In this document: piece after piece, positions 15,903-23,652 of the stretch | Layout: the number at the start of each line of letters is the position of its first letter | Position numbering within the stretch: position 1 is the first letter of the stretch | Source of the DNA: Sedimentisphaerales bacterium | Lineage (GTDB): Bacteria; Planctomycetota; Phycisphaerae; Sedimentisphaerales; SG8-4 | DNA length: 23,652 bases | Reading direction: 5' to 3' | Assembly: GCA_016932895.1 (NCBI GenBank) | Contig: JAFGCA010000658.1 | Location: forward strand, 1 to 23,652 | Program-made: the position numbers and the translations under genes | Notes under the pieces: generated by a model | The model's input: only the letters and a program-made list of their open reading frames with translations | Databases searched by the model: none | Told to the model about the DNA's origin: nothing

Positions 15903-18900
15903 GTGCACCAGATGAGAACACACAAACAGGCTTTAGTGCTGTCAGCCGTACCGGTCCTTCTCTGGGCCGGTCTGATCGGCGTTTATCAGGTGAGTGTCGT
16001 GCACGCGGACGGAGGGCTGGAATCCGCCCCCGTCGTGATCAACGAGTTGCTCGCTTCGAACGTCAACTCCACCGCCGATCCACAGGGCGAGTTTGACGAC
16101 TGGATCGAGCTGTACAACGTTGGGGACATTCCGGTCGATATCGGGGGCATGTACCTGACGGACGATACGTCCACTCCAACGAAATGGCAGATTCCCCTGG
16201 ACAACCCCGGGCAGACAACGATCCCGCCCCATGGATATCTGCTCGTCTGGGCCGACAAGGATGATGCGAGCCAGGGCCTGCATGCTGCCTTCTCGCTCAA
16301 TGCCGGCGGCGAAGAGATCGCCCTTACGGACGTCGACGGCACCACTGTCATCGACAGTGTCCGCTTCGGCCCGCAACGAGCCGACGTCTCGTACGGTCGA
16401 TACCCCGATGGGAGCACCGCCTGGTCGCTGATGGCCTTCCCCACGGCCGGCAGTGAGAACATCCGCCCGTACGAAGGATTCGTGGAAGAGCCGCAGATCA
16501 GTCCCGGTCACGGCTTCCACGACAGCGCCGTCCAGGTGACGATCGCATGCGATACGCCCGAGGTCGCGATTTATTACACGACGGATGGGAGCGATCCCTA
16601 CCTGACCAACGGCGCGCGTCCGAGCCCCCAGGCGGTTCTGTACGCCGGGCCCGTGCAGATCAGTCGGACCACCTGCCTGCGCGCGGTGGCGACGCGGGCT
16701 GGCTGGAAGGCGTCGCCGGTGGAAACGCAAACGTATCTCTTCGCTGCGGACGTGGCCCGGCAGTCCCCCGGCGGTCAATCCCCCGGCCCCGCGTGGCCTT
16801 CGGGCTCCGTCAACGGGCAAGTGATCGATTATGGCATGGACCCGGACGTGGTGAATGCCCCCTCGTACAAGAATCTGATCGACGACGCCCTGCTCTCCAT
16901 TCCATCGGTCTCACTGGTGACGGACCTGGACAACCTGTTTGATCCGGCCAAGGGAATCTACGTCAACGCCGGTCGTGAAGGCCGGGACTGGGAGCGACCG
17001 GTGTCGGTGGAGCTGATCTGCCCGGACGGCAGCGAAGGATTCCAGATCAATGCCGGCATCCGCATTCGCGGCGGCTTCAGCCGCACCGGTGGCAACCCCA
17101 AGCATTCGTTCCGCCTGTTCTTCCGTAGCGAATACGGGCCGCCGGCGCTCAAATACGCCCTGTTCGGTGCCGAAGGCGCCGATGAGTTCGAGAACCTCGA
17201 CCTCCGCACCGCGCAAAACTACGCCTGGAGCCTCCAGTCCTCCAATCCGGGCGAGAAGAATACCTTCATCAGGGAAGTCTTGTGTCGCGATCTGCAGCGC
17301 GAGACGGGCAAGCCGTATACCCGAAGCCGATACTACCACCTCTACATCAACGGCCAGTACTGGGGGCTCTACCAAAGCCAGGAACGGTCCGAAGCCTCCT
17401 ATGCCGCCACCTATTTCGGCGGCGAGGACGACGACTACGACGTCGTCAAGGCCGACAACTACCGGACCTCCTATACCGACGGCTCGATCGACGACTGGAA
17501 TCTGCTCTGGACGCTGTGCCAGCGAGGCTTCGAGAGCGACCTGGAATACTACGCCGTCCAGGGCAAAAGACCGGATGGCACGGACGACCCGCATATCCCG
17601 GTACACGTCGACGTGGAGAATCTGATCGACTACATGATCGGCATCTTCTTTACCGGCAACGACGATGCCCCGGTTACGCTGGGCGGGTCGCAGGCAAACA
17701 ATTTCTTCGCCGTGCGGAACCGCAGGGTCGAGGCACGCGATGGCTGGAAGTTCTTCGCCTACGACAACGAGCATTCACTGGGTGTCCTCAGAGGTCTGTA
17801 CGACGACCGCACGGGCCCGGTCTCCGCCGGCCAGTCGCGCGACCACTTCAACCCGCAGTGGCTGCACCAGAAATTGATGGCGCATCCGGAGTACCGCATG
17901 CGCTTTGCCGATCACACGCAGAAGCACTTCTTCAACGGCGGCGCGATGACGCCGGAGAAGGCGATCGCACTGTGTCTGTCCCGCGCCGGAGAGATCGACC
18001 TCGCCATCATCGCCGAATCGGCCCGCTGGGGCGACCAGCGCCCTTCCAGAGCCAGCAATCCCTACACGAAGGCCGACTGGTGGAACGAGGTCAACGGCTA
18101 TCTCGCCAGCACCTACTTCCCGGCGCGCACGCAGATCGTTCTCGATCAGCTCCGCAATCGAGGGCTCTACCCTCAGGTCGAAGCGCCGGCCTTTTACGTC
18201 AACGACTCGTATCAGCACGGCGGATATATCAGTTCCACAGACACGATCTCCATGACCGGCGGCGGCACCGTCTGGTACACGCTCGACGGCACGGACCCGC
18301 GTCTCCCGGGCATGACGGGCGAACCCACCGATGAGATCACGCTGGTCGCCGCAGGCGCCTCCAAGCGCGTATACGTTCCCGCCGGCCCCGTCAACGAGGC
18401 CTGGAAAGGCGCCGAAGCGTTCGACGATTCCGACTGGACCGAGGGCACCGGCGGCGTGGGCTACGAGAGAAGCAGCGGCTACCAGGACTTCTTCGACATC
18501 GACGTCGAGAGTCGCATGTACGGCACCAATACGACATGTTATATCCGCACCCCCTTCAACCTGTTGGCCGAGGAGGTTGACGATGTCTCTCGTCTGGCCC
18601 TGCGAATTCGGTATGACGACGGCTTCGTGGCCTACCTCAACGGGACGGAGGTGGCCCGGAAGAACTTCGTGGGCGCACCGGCCTGGGATTCGCCCGCCGC
18701 GGCGCAGAATTCGGACGCCGCCGCCGTCAGCTTCGAAGAGCTCAACATCACGGCGCACGCAGGCAGACTGCAAAGGGGCCGGAACATTCTTGCCATTCAG
18801 GGCTTGAACCTCTCCACCAGCAGTTCCGACTTTCTCATCTCCGTTGAACTGGTCTCGAGCCGGGAGCCGGAAGGCGGCGTGCCGGCCGACGTCTCACCGA

Positions 18901-19520
18901 CTGCCGTCAAGTTCAAGCAGCCCCTCGTTCTGGAGCACAGCGCTCATCTCACAGCTCGGGCACTGGCCGGAACGACGTGGAGCGCCTTGAGCGAGGCGGT
19001 CTTTGCGGCCGGACCGGTGGCGCAGTCCCTGCGTCTCAGCGAGATCATGTACCACCCGCAGGACACCGGCGACCCGAACGATTCGGACGCCGAATACATC
19101 GAGCTGACCAATATCGGCAGCGAGCTCATCAATCTCAATCTGGTTCGTTTCTCGGACGGCGTGGATTTCATCTTCCCGAGCGTCACACTTGGGCCCGATG
19201 AATACGTCCTGGTTGTCAAAGACCGCGACGCCTTTGAAGCCAGGTACGGCCCCGAGCTTCCGGTTGCCGGCGAGTATTCCGGCTCGCTGAGCAATGCCGG
19301 CGAACGCATCGAGCTGCTCGACGCGGTCGGCACGACGATTCACGCCTTCTCCTATGAGGACAACTGGCACAAAACAACGGACGGCCAGGGGTACTCGCTC
19401 ACCGTGACAGATCCGCACGGCACGGACCCCAACGACTTATCTGACGGCGCCGCCTGGCGTCCCAGCCTCACGCTGGGGGGTTCACCGGGATGGGATGAAA
19501 CGGCCGAGCCCGGAAACTGA
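15903..19520 (+). CDS. Large secreted CotH-domain protein with lamin-tail and chitobiase-type domains
   Basis: About 1205 residues. The start is GTG 15903, with AGGAG (15893-15897) 5 nt upstream. ATG 15912 is the alternative, and both precede the signal peptide (LVLSAVPVLLWAGLIGVYQV). Domain order: N-terminal lamin-tail domain (~45-185, VVINELLASN, DDWIELYN); chitobiase/CHB_HEX_C-type Ig-like domain (~200-280, AIYYTTDGSDPY); CotH kinase-like domain (~335-745, with IRIRGGFSR, YYHLYINGQYWGLYQSQE and the metal-binding-like FFAYDNEHSL); a second CHB_HEX-type unit (VWYTLDGTDPR); a galactose-binding-like sandwich (LRIRYDDGFVAYLNGTEVAR); and a C-terminal lamin-tail domain (LRLSEIMYHP, EYIELTNIG). 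It is probably exported or surface-bound. CotH in Bacillus spores is an atypical protein kinase, but activity here is unproven. This domain mix is frequent in planctomycetes and their relatives. Confidence 0.9.
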   Translation: MHQMRTHKQALVLSAVPVLLWAGLIGVYQVSVVHADGGLESAPVVINELLASNVNSTADPQGEFDDWIELYNVGDIPVDIGGMYLTDDTSTPTKWQIPLDNPGQTTIPPHGYLLVWADKDDASQGLHAAFSLNAGGEEIALTDVDGTTVIDSVRFGPQRADVSYGRYPDGSTAWSLMAFPTAGSENIRPYEGFVEEPQISPGHGFHDSAVQVTIACDTPEVAIYYTTDGSDPYLTNGARPSPQAVLYAGPVQISRTTCLRAVATRAGWKASPVETQTYLFAADVARQSPGGQSPGPAWPSGSVNGQVIDYGMDPDVVNAPSYKNLIDDALLSIPSVSLVTDLDNLFDPAKGIYVNAGREGRDWERPVSVELICPDGSEGFQINAGIRIRGGFSRTGGNPKHSFRLFFRSEYGPPALKYALFGAEGADEFENLDLRTAQNYAWSLQSSNPGEKNTFIREVLCRDLQRETGKPYTRSRYYHLYINGQYWGLYQSQERSEASYAATYFGGEDDDYDVVKADNYRTSYTDGSIDDWNLLWTLCQRGFESDLEYYAVQGKRPDGTDDPHIPVHVDVENLIDYMIGIFFTGNDDAPVTLGGSQANNFFAVRNRRVEARDGWKFFAYDNEHSLGVLRGLYDDRTGPVSAGQSRDHFNPQWLHQKLMAHPEYRMRFADHTQKHFFNGGAMTPEKAIALCLSRAGEIDLAIIAESARWGDQRPSRASNPYTKADWWNEVNGYLASTYFPARTQIVLDQLRNRGLYPQVEAPAFYVNDSYQHGGYISSTDTISMTGGGTVWYTLDGTDPRLPGMTGEPTDEITLVAAGASKRVYVPAGPVNEAWKGAEAFDDSDWTEGTGGVGYERSSGYQDFFDIDVESRMYGTNTTCYIRTPFNLLAEEVDDVSRLALRIRYDDGFVAYLNGTEVARKNFVGAPAWDSPAAAQNSDAAAVSFEELNITAHAGRLQRGRNILAIQGLNLSTSSSDFLISVELVSSREPEGGVPADVSPTAVKFKQPLVLEHSAHLTARALAGTTWSALSEAVFAAGPVAQSLRLSEIMYHPQDTGDPNDSDAEYIELTNIGSELINLNLVRFSDGVDFIFPSVTLGPDEYVLVVKDRDAFEARYGPELPVAGEYSGSLSNAGERIELLDAVGTTIHAFSYEDNWHKTTDGQGYSLTVTDPHGTDPNDLSDGAAWRPSLTLGGSPGWDETAEPGN

Positions 19521-19558
19521 AGAGAACCTGCCGAAGCCGCTGGCCGCGGACACGAACT

Positions 19559-19611
19559 GGGCCTGAGGCGGCGGCCTCGAACACGTGAATTCCGCCGGCG
19601 AGCCCAGGCCC
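19559..19611 (+). terminator. Nested stem-loop downstream of the CotH gene, terminator-like but without a T run
   Basis: GGGCCTG (19559-19565) pairs with CAGGCCC (19605-19611). Inside lies a separate GAGGC/GCCTC hairpin (19565-19578). It follows the CotH stop by about 40 nt. No U tract follows directly (a T-rich stretch appears only at 19687-19704), so intrinsic termination is uncertain. Confidence 0.35.
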
Positions 19612-19725
19612 CTCTTCCACGCAGCGCATATCCCATCCCGACAGGTGGCCGCGTCGAAGTGTGCGTGACACTGAGACAAAACCACTATTTTTTTCTTTTT
19701 TCTTATGCGGGATTTGGACATTTGC

Positions 19726-19734
19726 TGGTATAAT
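19726..19734 (+). promoter_or_regulatory. Extended -10 promoter for the two-partner secretion locus
   Basis: TG-G-TATAAT is a perfect extended -10 element. The -35 position 17 nt upstream is poor (TGCGGG), as is common with extended -10 promoters, and a T-rich tract (19687-19704) lies just above it. A start of transcription near 19741 would give a ~145 nt leader before tpsB. Confidence 0.6.
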
Positions 19735-19740
19735 ACGCGA

Positions 19741-19886
19741 ATCGTTCACACGATGACGTCTACGTGAGGCAGCCTGGAGGAGGGAGGCAACGCTGTTCTG
19801 GGGGGTGGTTAGGAGTTCCGTCCGGGAACTCAAGGCTGCCTGGGAGAGAACAGGTAGGTCGAGCCCGTAACTTGGAGGGGCTGCTA
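19741..19886 (+). promoter_or_regulatory. Highly structured tpsB 5' leader with crossing stems
   Basis: Stem 1: AGGCAGCCT (19767-19775) with AGGCTGCCT (19833-19841), nine perfect pairs. Stem 2, nested inside: GAGTTCC (19813-19819) with GGAACTC (19825-19831). Stem 3: CTGTTCT (19793-19799) with AGAACAG (19847-19853), which crosses stem 1 and so implies a pseudoknot or alternative folds. Stem 4: AGCCC (19862-19866) with GGGCT (19878-19882), covering the GGAGGGG ribosome-binding site (19874-19880). GCAGCC in stem 1 could alternatively pair with GGCTGC (19879-19884) beside the start codon. It matches no riboswitch class I recognise. Confidence 0.5.
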
Positions 19887-21758
19887 ATGGCAAGAAAAAC
19901 GCGATCCGTAACGTCCACAATCATTTTCCCAATCCTTTTGTTTTTGCTCGTGCTTCCCGGGCCTGCTGCATCAGGCGAACAGGAAGCGAAGTCCGCCGCC
20001 GCATCGACGAACGCAGAGGCCGTGCCCCCGACCGATGACAGCCCGAAGTTTCCGGTTCGAGAGATCCGCATCCTCGGCAACACGTTTTTGTCCGAAGAGG
20101 AACTGCTGGGATCTCTCCCCCTCGACTACGAGCACGCCGTCGACGGCAAGGAGAGCAAGTCGTACGACTTCCGCGTTCTGCACGAAATCGTGGCCGAGCC
20201 CGGGCAGTCTCGACCGGTCTCCAAACGAACGATGGAGGGGTTTACCGGCTACATTTTGTCCCGGTACCGCCGTCGGGGCTTTGCCGGCGTTTACGTCTAC
20301 GTGAGCGCCGAAACGGTAGAGGGTAAAGCGCGACTGGTAGACGACGTCCTCCAAGTCCGGGTCATCGAGAGCCGCCTCGCCCATGTCCGGATCGAACACC
20401 ACCGCCCGGAGGAAGGCGATCCCAACCAGGAAGAGTCGCGCGTGGGCATGGCGAACTATCGCTTCTGGCTCCCCGGTTTCAAGCCCGTCCAACGTGACTA
20501 CACGGTTCTAAACGACGCGGTCCTCAAGGGCTGGTCACCGGCGAAGCCCGGGCAGGCGATTCCGAAGAGAAAGCTGGAACAGTTTGTCGCCCTGCTCAAC
20601 ACGAACCCGGACCGGCACGCCTCGGCCGTGCTTTCCGCCAGCGACGAGCCGAACAACGTCGATTTAACCTATGAGATCAACGAAGGAGATCCCTGGCACT
20701 TCTACGCCCAGGTGGACGACGCGGGAACGAATGAACGGCAGTGGAGCCCGCGCGTGGGAGTGGTCAACAGCAACGTCACCGGCCGCGACGACCGCCTTTC
20801 CCTGATGTATCAGTTGGACGTCGAAGCCTGGGATGAAAACTACGCCGGCTTTGGCAACTATGATTTCCCCTTCTTGACGCCTCGTCTGCGCATCGGCTTC
20901 TACGCGGGGTACAGCCGGTTTGACATCGGCACGCAAGCGACCGGGGGCATCACGTCCTTTCTCGGCGATGGCTCGTTTGTGGGAGCCACCCTGCGCTACA
21001 ACGTTGCCAAGTGGGGCAATTGGCTCTTCGATTTCACGGGCTCCGTGTCCGATGAGCAAAGCAGGGTACACCCGTCCCTGGGAACGGAAGCTGATGTCGA
21101 TATGCAGTTGTATGGGGTAGGCGCTCAAATTCATCGCACCGCCGGCACGTCCCGAACCATGTTTTCGTTCGAACGGCTCCAGAACTATGATGGCTCCAGC
21201 GCCGAACGATTTGCGGTGGCCCGGCCGGGCGCGGACCCTGACTTCATCAGGTACTCGGCCTCGGCGGCGCACCGACAATCCCTTGACGCCAACGACGTTC
21301 ACACCGTCCTGGTCAGGCTTACGGGGGTTGCGTCAAACGAGCGACTCGTACCGGCGAAGATGACGACCTTCGGGGGCCTGTATACGGTGCGCGGGTATGA
21401 GGAGGACGAGATCGTCGCCGATGGAGGGCTCCTGGCTTCTCTGGAGTATCGCTACGACCTGACACAATCCCTGCACGGCAAGCAAAACGACGGCGACAAG
21501 CGTTCCTTGTCGCCCGGCGTATCACTGCTCTGTTTCACCGACTATGCCCGGCCCGAGATCAAGGATCCGCTGCCGGGTGAATTCGACACACAGACCATGT
21601 GGGGCGCCGGTCTCGGAACGCTGATTGAGTTGGGAGGTAATTTCCAGGCCGGGATATATCACGGCTGGGCCCTCCGCGAGACCAAGCGCGGTGATGGCGA
21701 CACCATCACCGGTAGAGGCGACACTCAGTGGAATTTCAACATTATCTATCGGTGGTAA
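19887..21758 (+). CDS. TpsB-type outer-membrane transporter (two-partner secretion, ShlB/FhaC/HecB family)
   Basis: 623 residues. Exports the TpsA exoprotein through the outer membrane. A signal peptide (STIIFPILLFLLVLPGPAAS) is followed by a Ser/Ala-rich linker. Next come a POTRA domain (~54-165, VREIRILGNTFLSEEELLGS) and a second POTRA (~166-255). The 16-strand-type beta-barrel extends to the C-terminus, which ends in aromatic NFNIIYRW as outer-membrane strands do. The L6-loop signature VRGY is at 501-504, and a barrel FTDYA motif (matching FxDxG) follows. The start ATG 19887 has GGAGGGG 6 nt upstream. The longer in-frame GTG at 19764 runs through the structured leader and is rejected. The tpsA gene starts 71 nt downstream. 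Presence of TpsB implies a diderm envelope. Confidence 0.93.
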   Translation: MARKTRSVTSTIIFPILLFLLVLPGPAASGEQEAKSAAASTNAEAVPPTDDSPKFPVREIRILGNTFLSEEELLGSLPLDYEHAVDGKESKSYDFRVLHEIVAEPGQSRPVSKRTMEGFTGYILSRYRRRGFAGVYVYVSAETVEGKARLVDDVLQVRVIESRLAHVRIEHHRPEEGDPNQEESRVGMANYRFWLPGFKPVQRDYTVLNDAVLKGWSPAKPGQAIPKRKLEQFVALLNTNPDRHASAVLSASDEPNNVDLTYEINEGDPWHFYAQVDDAGTNERQWSPRVGVVNSNVTGRDDRLSLMYQLDVEAWDENYAGFGNYDFPFLTPRLRIGFYAGYSRFDIGTQATGGITSFLGDGSFVGATLRYNVAKWGNWLFDFTGSVSDEQSRVHPSLGTEADVDMQLYGVGAQIHRTAGTSRTMFSFERLQNYDGSSAERFAVARPGADPDFIRYSASAAHRQSLDANDVHTVLVRLTGVASNERLVPAKMTTFGGLYTVRGYEEDEIVADGGLLASLEYRYDLTQSLHGKQNDGDKRSLSPGVSLLCFTDYARPEIKDPLPGEFDTQTMWGAGLGTLIELGGNFQAGIYHGWALRETKRGDGDTITGRGDTQWNFNIIYRW

Positions 21759-21829
21759 CACCGCCGATGGAGAACCTTCGTGAAGCGACGGCCGGTTGAC
21801 TGACCCAGGCGCTTTTCGGGAGAGAAACG

Positions 21830-23652
21830 ATGAAAACGACAAATCCAGGTCGAACGGGGCTCCTGCTGAAATGGACGGCACTGCTGGTGGTGATCCTGCA
21901 TCTTTCGCCGGCGGTCTCACTCGCCGGCCCGGAAGGGGCGGAGGTGGTCTCCGGCATAGTGCGATTTGGCGGGACCGGCAACTATACCACCATACACGCG
22001 TCCGATCGGGCGATCATAGACTATCAGACGTTTAACATCGGTCTGCCCGAAACGGTCGAGTTCATCCAGCCCAGCAGCACCGCCTCGGTCCTGAACCGGA
22101 TTCTCAGCGCGAGCCCGACAACGATCGACGGCACCCTCCTGGCGAACGGACGGGTGTTCTTTGTCAATCCGGCCGGTATCATCTTCGGAGAGTCGGCCCG
22201 GGTCAACGTGACTCAGTTGATCGCCTCGGCGCTCAACATCAGCAACACCGACTTCATTAATGGCAATTACGTTTTCTCCGACGGCGCGGGCTCCGTCGTG
22301 AACAAAGGCAACATCGAGGCCGAAAGGGCCTATTTGATCGGCCGGCAGGTTGCCAACTTCGGGAATATCGACTGTCCCGGCGGATACGCCGTGCTCGCCG
22401 CCGGCGAACGGGTGTTTCTGGGCGTCCCCGGCAGCGACCTCTTTGTGGAAGTAGAAGCTCCGAAGGCCCCCGAGGCGCCCGTCGAAGGTGCTGCCGTGGC
22501 CAATGAAGGGACGATCAACGCCGGCAGCGGCAAGATCATCCTGGCGGCCGCCGGAGACCTCTACTCCCAAGCCATCTCCAACGTCGGCACGCTGTCGGCC
22601 TCCGTCGAGGCCGGAGACGCAGGGCAGGTCGAACTGACCGCGCCCGATGGGCTCGTGACCAACGCGGGCGATATTGAAGCGGTCAGCCGTGGCGGCGCCG
22701 GCGGCACCGTGCACGTCCTGGGGGACCGAGTGAGCTTGGTCGATGACGCACACATTGACGTCTCGGGAGCGACCGGCGGCGGCACCGTCCTGGTCGGTGG
22801 TGACTACCAGGGCAAGGGCGAGCTGCCCACCGCCTCGCGGACCTACGTCGGTCCCAGTGCCAGTATCAAGGCCGATGCCGGCCGGTCCGGTGACGGAGGC
22901 AAAATCATCGTCTGGGCGGACGACGCCACGTCCTTCCAGGGACACGCCAGCGCGCAAGGCGGGCACGACGAGGGCAACGGCGGCCTCGTCGAAGTCTCGG
23001 CAAAGGAACATCTGGATTTTCGGGGCACCGTCGACACACGGGCGCCCGAGGGGGACACCGGTACCTTGCTACTGGACCCGGCGGCCATCGAAGTGGTGGC
23101 CGGCGGGTCTCTCGTACTGGCGGATGTGGATGCGTTTCTGGACGCCGGTTCCGACCCCGCCGTCTCTCAGATCGATCCCGACCGCCTTGAGGAAGCAGGG
23201 ACCAACGTTGATTTGCAGGCCAGAGATACCATCCTGTTCTCCGATTCCGTCACGATGCTCAACGACGGGGTCGGCATCACGGCGCGGGCCGGCGACGACA
23301 TAACGGTCGCAGCCCCCATCACCACAAGGGGCGGCGCGCTCAATTTCACGGCAAACGACAGCGGGGGGAACCAGTCTGGAGACGGATCTATCCTCGTCAA
23401 TGACGCCCTGGATACGACCGGCGGGGGTTTGGCCGGCGCGGCAATCACATTGACCGTCAGCGGGGGTACGGGCAGTATTCAACTGGGAGGCAGCGTAACG
23501 ACCGGGGCCGCCGGGCAGATATACGCCGGCCCGGCTACGCTCGGCACGGACGTGACACTGACAGGCAGCACCGTCAGCTTCGGAAATACCGTCGAAGGAA
23601 CGGCGGCCGGCAGCGAGCAGTTGAACGTAACTGGAAACGCCGCCTTCGCCGA
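21830..23652 (+). CDS. TpsA-type filamentous haemagglutinin exoprotein, 3'-truncated by the window edge
   Basis: 607 codons are visible and the frame runs off the window. ATG 21830 follows GGGAG with 7 nt spacing. The signal peptide (LLKWTALLVVILHLSPAVSLA) leads into the TPS secretion domain (haemagglutination-activity domain, ~40-290). Its hallmarks are YQTFNIG (~65-71), VLNRILSASPTTIDGTLLANG and NPAGIIFGESARVNV (~113-127, the NPNG-like motif). After ~300 come repetitive Gly/Thr/Ala-rich beta-helix segments (e.g. GGTVLVGGDYQGKG, GGALNFTAND, TGSTVSFGNTVEG). It is probably exported by the adjacent TpsB as a large surface or released adhesin-like beta-helix. Its function (adhesion, biofilm, contact toxin) is not decidable without the C-terminus. 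Confidence 0.93.
   Translation, partial: MKTTNPGRTGLLLKWTALLVVILHLSPAVSLAGPEGAEVVSGIVRFGGTGNYTTIHASDRAIIDYQTFNIGLPETVEFIQPSSTASVLNRILSASPTTIDGTLLANGRVFFVNPAGIIFGESARVNVTQLIASALNISNTDFINGNYVFSDGAGSVVNKGNIEAERAYLIGRQVANFGNIDCPGGYAVLAAGERVFLGVPGSDLFVEVEAPKAPEAPVEGAAVANEGTINAGSGKIILAAAGDLYSQAISNVGTLSASVEAGDAGQVELTAPDGLVTNAGDIEAVSRGGAGGTVHVLGDRVSLVDDAHIDVSGATGGGTVLVGGDYQGKGELPTASRTYVGPSASIKADAGRSGDGGKIIVWADDATSFQGHASAQGGHDEGNGGLVEVSAKEHLDFRGTVDTRAPEGDTGTLLLDPAAIEVVAGGSLVLADVDAFLDAGSDPAVSQIDPDRLEEAGTNVDLQARDTILFSDSVTMLNDGVGITARAGDDITVAAPITTRGGALNFTANDSGGNQSGDGSILVNDALDTTGGGLAGAAITLTVSGGTGSIQLGGSVTTGAAGQIYAGPATLGTDVTLTGSTVSFGNTVEGTAAGSEQLNVTGNAAFA

Noticed and set aside
19714..19719. TTGGAC as the -35 of the tpsB promoter
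   Set aside because: Only 9 nt separate it from TATAAT. The extended -10 reading is preferred.
10531..19814. Shared 10-mer GTGGTTAGGA in the cytochrome and tpsB leaders (10531-10540 and 19805-19814)
   Set aside because: Many 10-mers are expected to recur by chance in 23 kb, and the flanks do not match.
19764..19886. N-terminal extension of tpsB from GTG 19764
   Set aside because: It would place residues before the signal peptide and translate the structured leader. ATG 19887 has a strong ribosome-binding site and is followed by the signal peptide.
21917..23011. Minus-strand frame opposite tpsA
   Set aside because: The plus-strand TPS domain with an NPAGIIFG motif is the true frame. The opposite product is Gly/Asp/Val-rich low-complexity sequence.

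Overview
The window (about 60% G+C or more by eye) looks like a chromosome fragment of a planctomycete, most likely class Phycisphaerae. This rests on gene content: a secreted CotH/lamin-tail protein with chitobiase-type domains, a multihaem cytochrome fused to HEAT and TPR repeats, a zinc-ribbon/multi-TM protein of a planctomycete type, and a two-partner secretion pair. No rRNA or tRNA gene was seen, so the taxonomy is an inference.

Layout. 1-2526 is the 3' part of alaS (+). 2595-3614 is a zinc-ribbon membrane protein (+). It converges on a minus-strand run that, in transcription order, reads aconitase (8487-6514), a LOG-family protein (6521-5994), a small secreted protein (5978-5148) and histidinol dehydrogenase hisD (5090-3765). 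A long imperfect palindrome (3621-3767) sits between the convergent ends. 8500-10627 is an accessory stretch with lower G+C. It holds a SIR2-like protein (8885-9883) and a stand-alone GIY-YIG nuclease (9958-10263). Short hairpin-forming repeats lie before, between and after these two genes. 10628-13021 encodes an octahaem cytochrome-HEAT-TPR protein and 13088-15277 a secreted alpha/alpha-toroid-like protein. A small zinc protein (15595-15296, minus) follows, then a large CotH/LTD surface protein (15903-19520). The window ends with a two-partner secretion locus: tpsB (19887-21758), preceded by an extended -10 promoter and a highly structured leader, and the start of tpsA (21830 to the window end).

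Functionally the window splits into housekeeping (alaS, acn, hisD), a possible defence or mobile pocket (SIR2-like, GIY-YIG and repeats), and a cell-envelope/secreted block (cytochrome, toroid protein, CotH, TPS). The most notable signal is that all six copies of the short repeat can form a 5-bp hairpin. Two versions of the stem (ATTGC/GCAAT and ATCCT/AGGAT) differ by compensatory changes, and the repeats bracket the GIY-YIG and SIR2-like genes. The second is the tpsB leader, which contains two perfect stems that cross each other.
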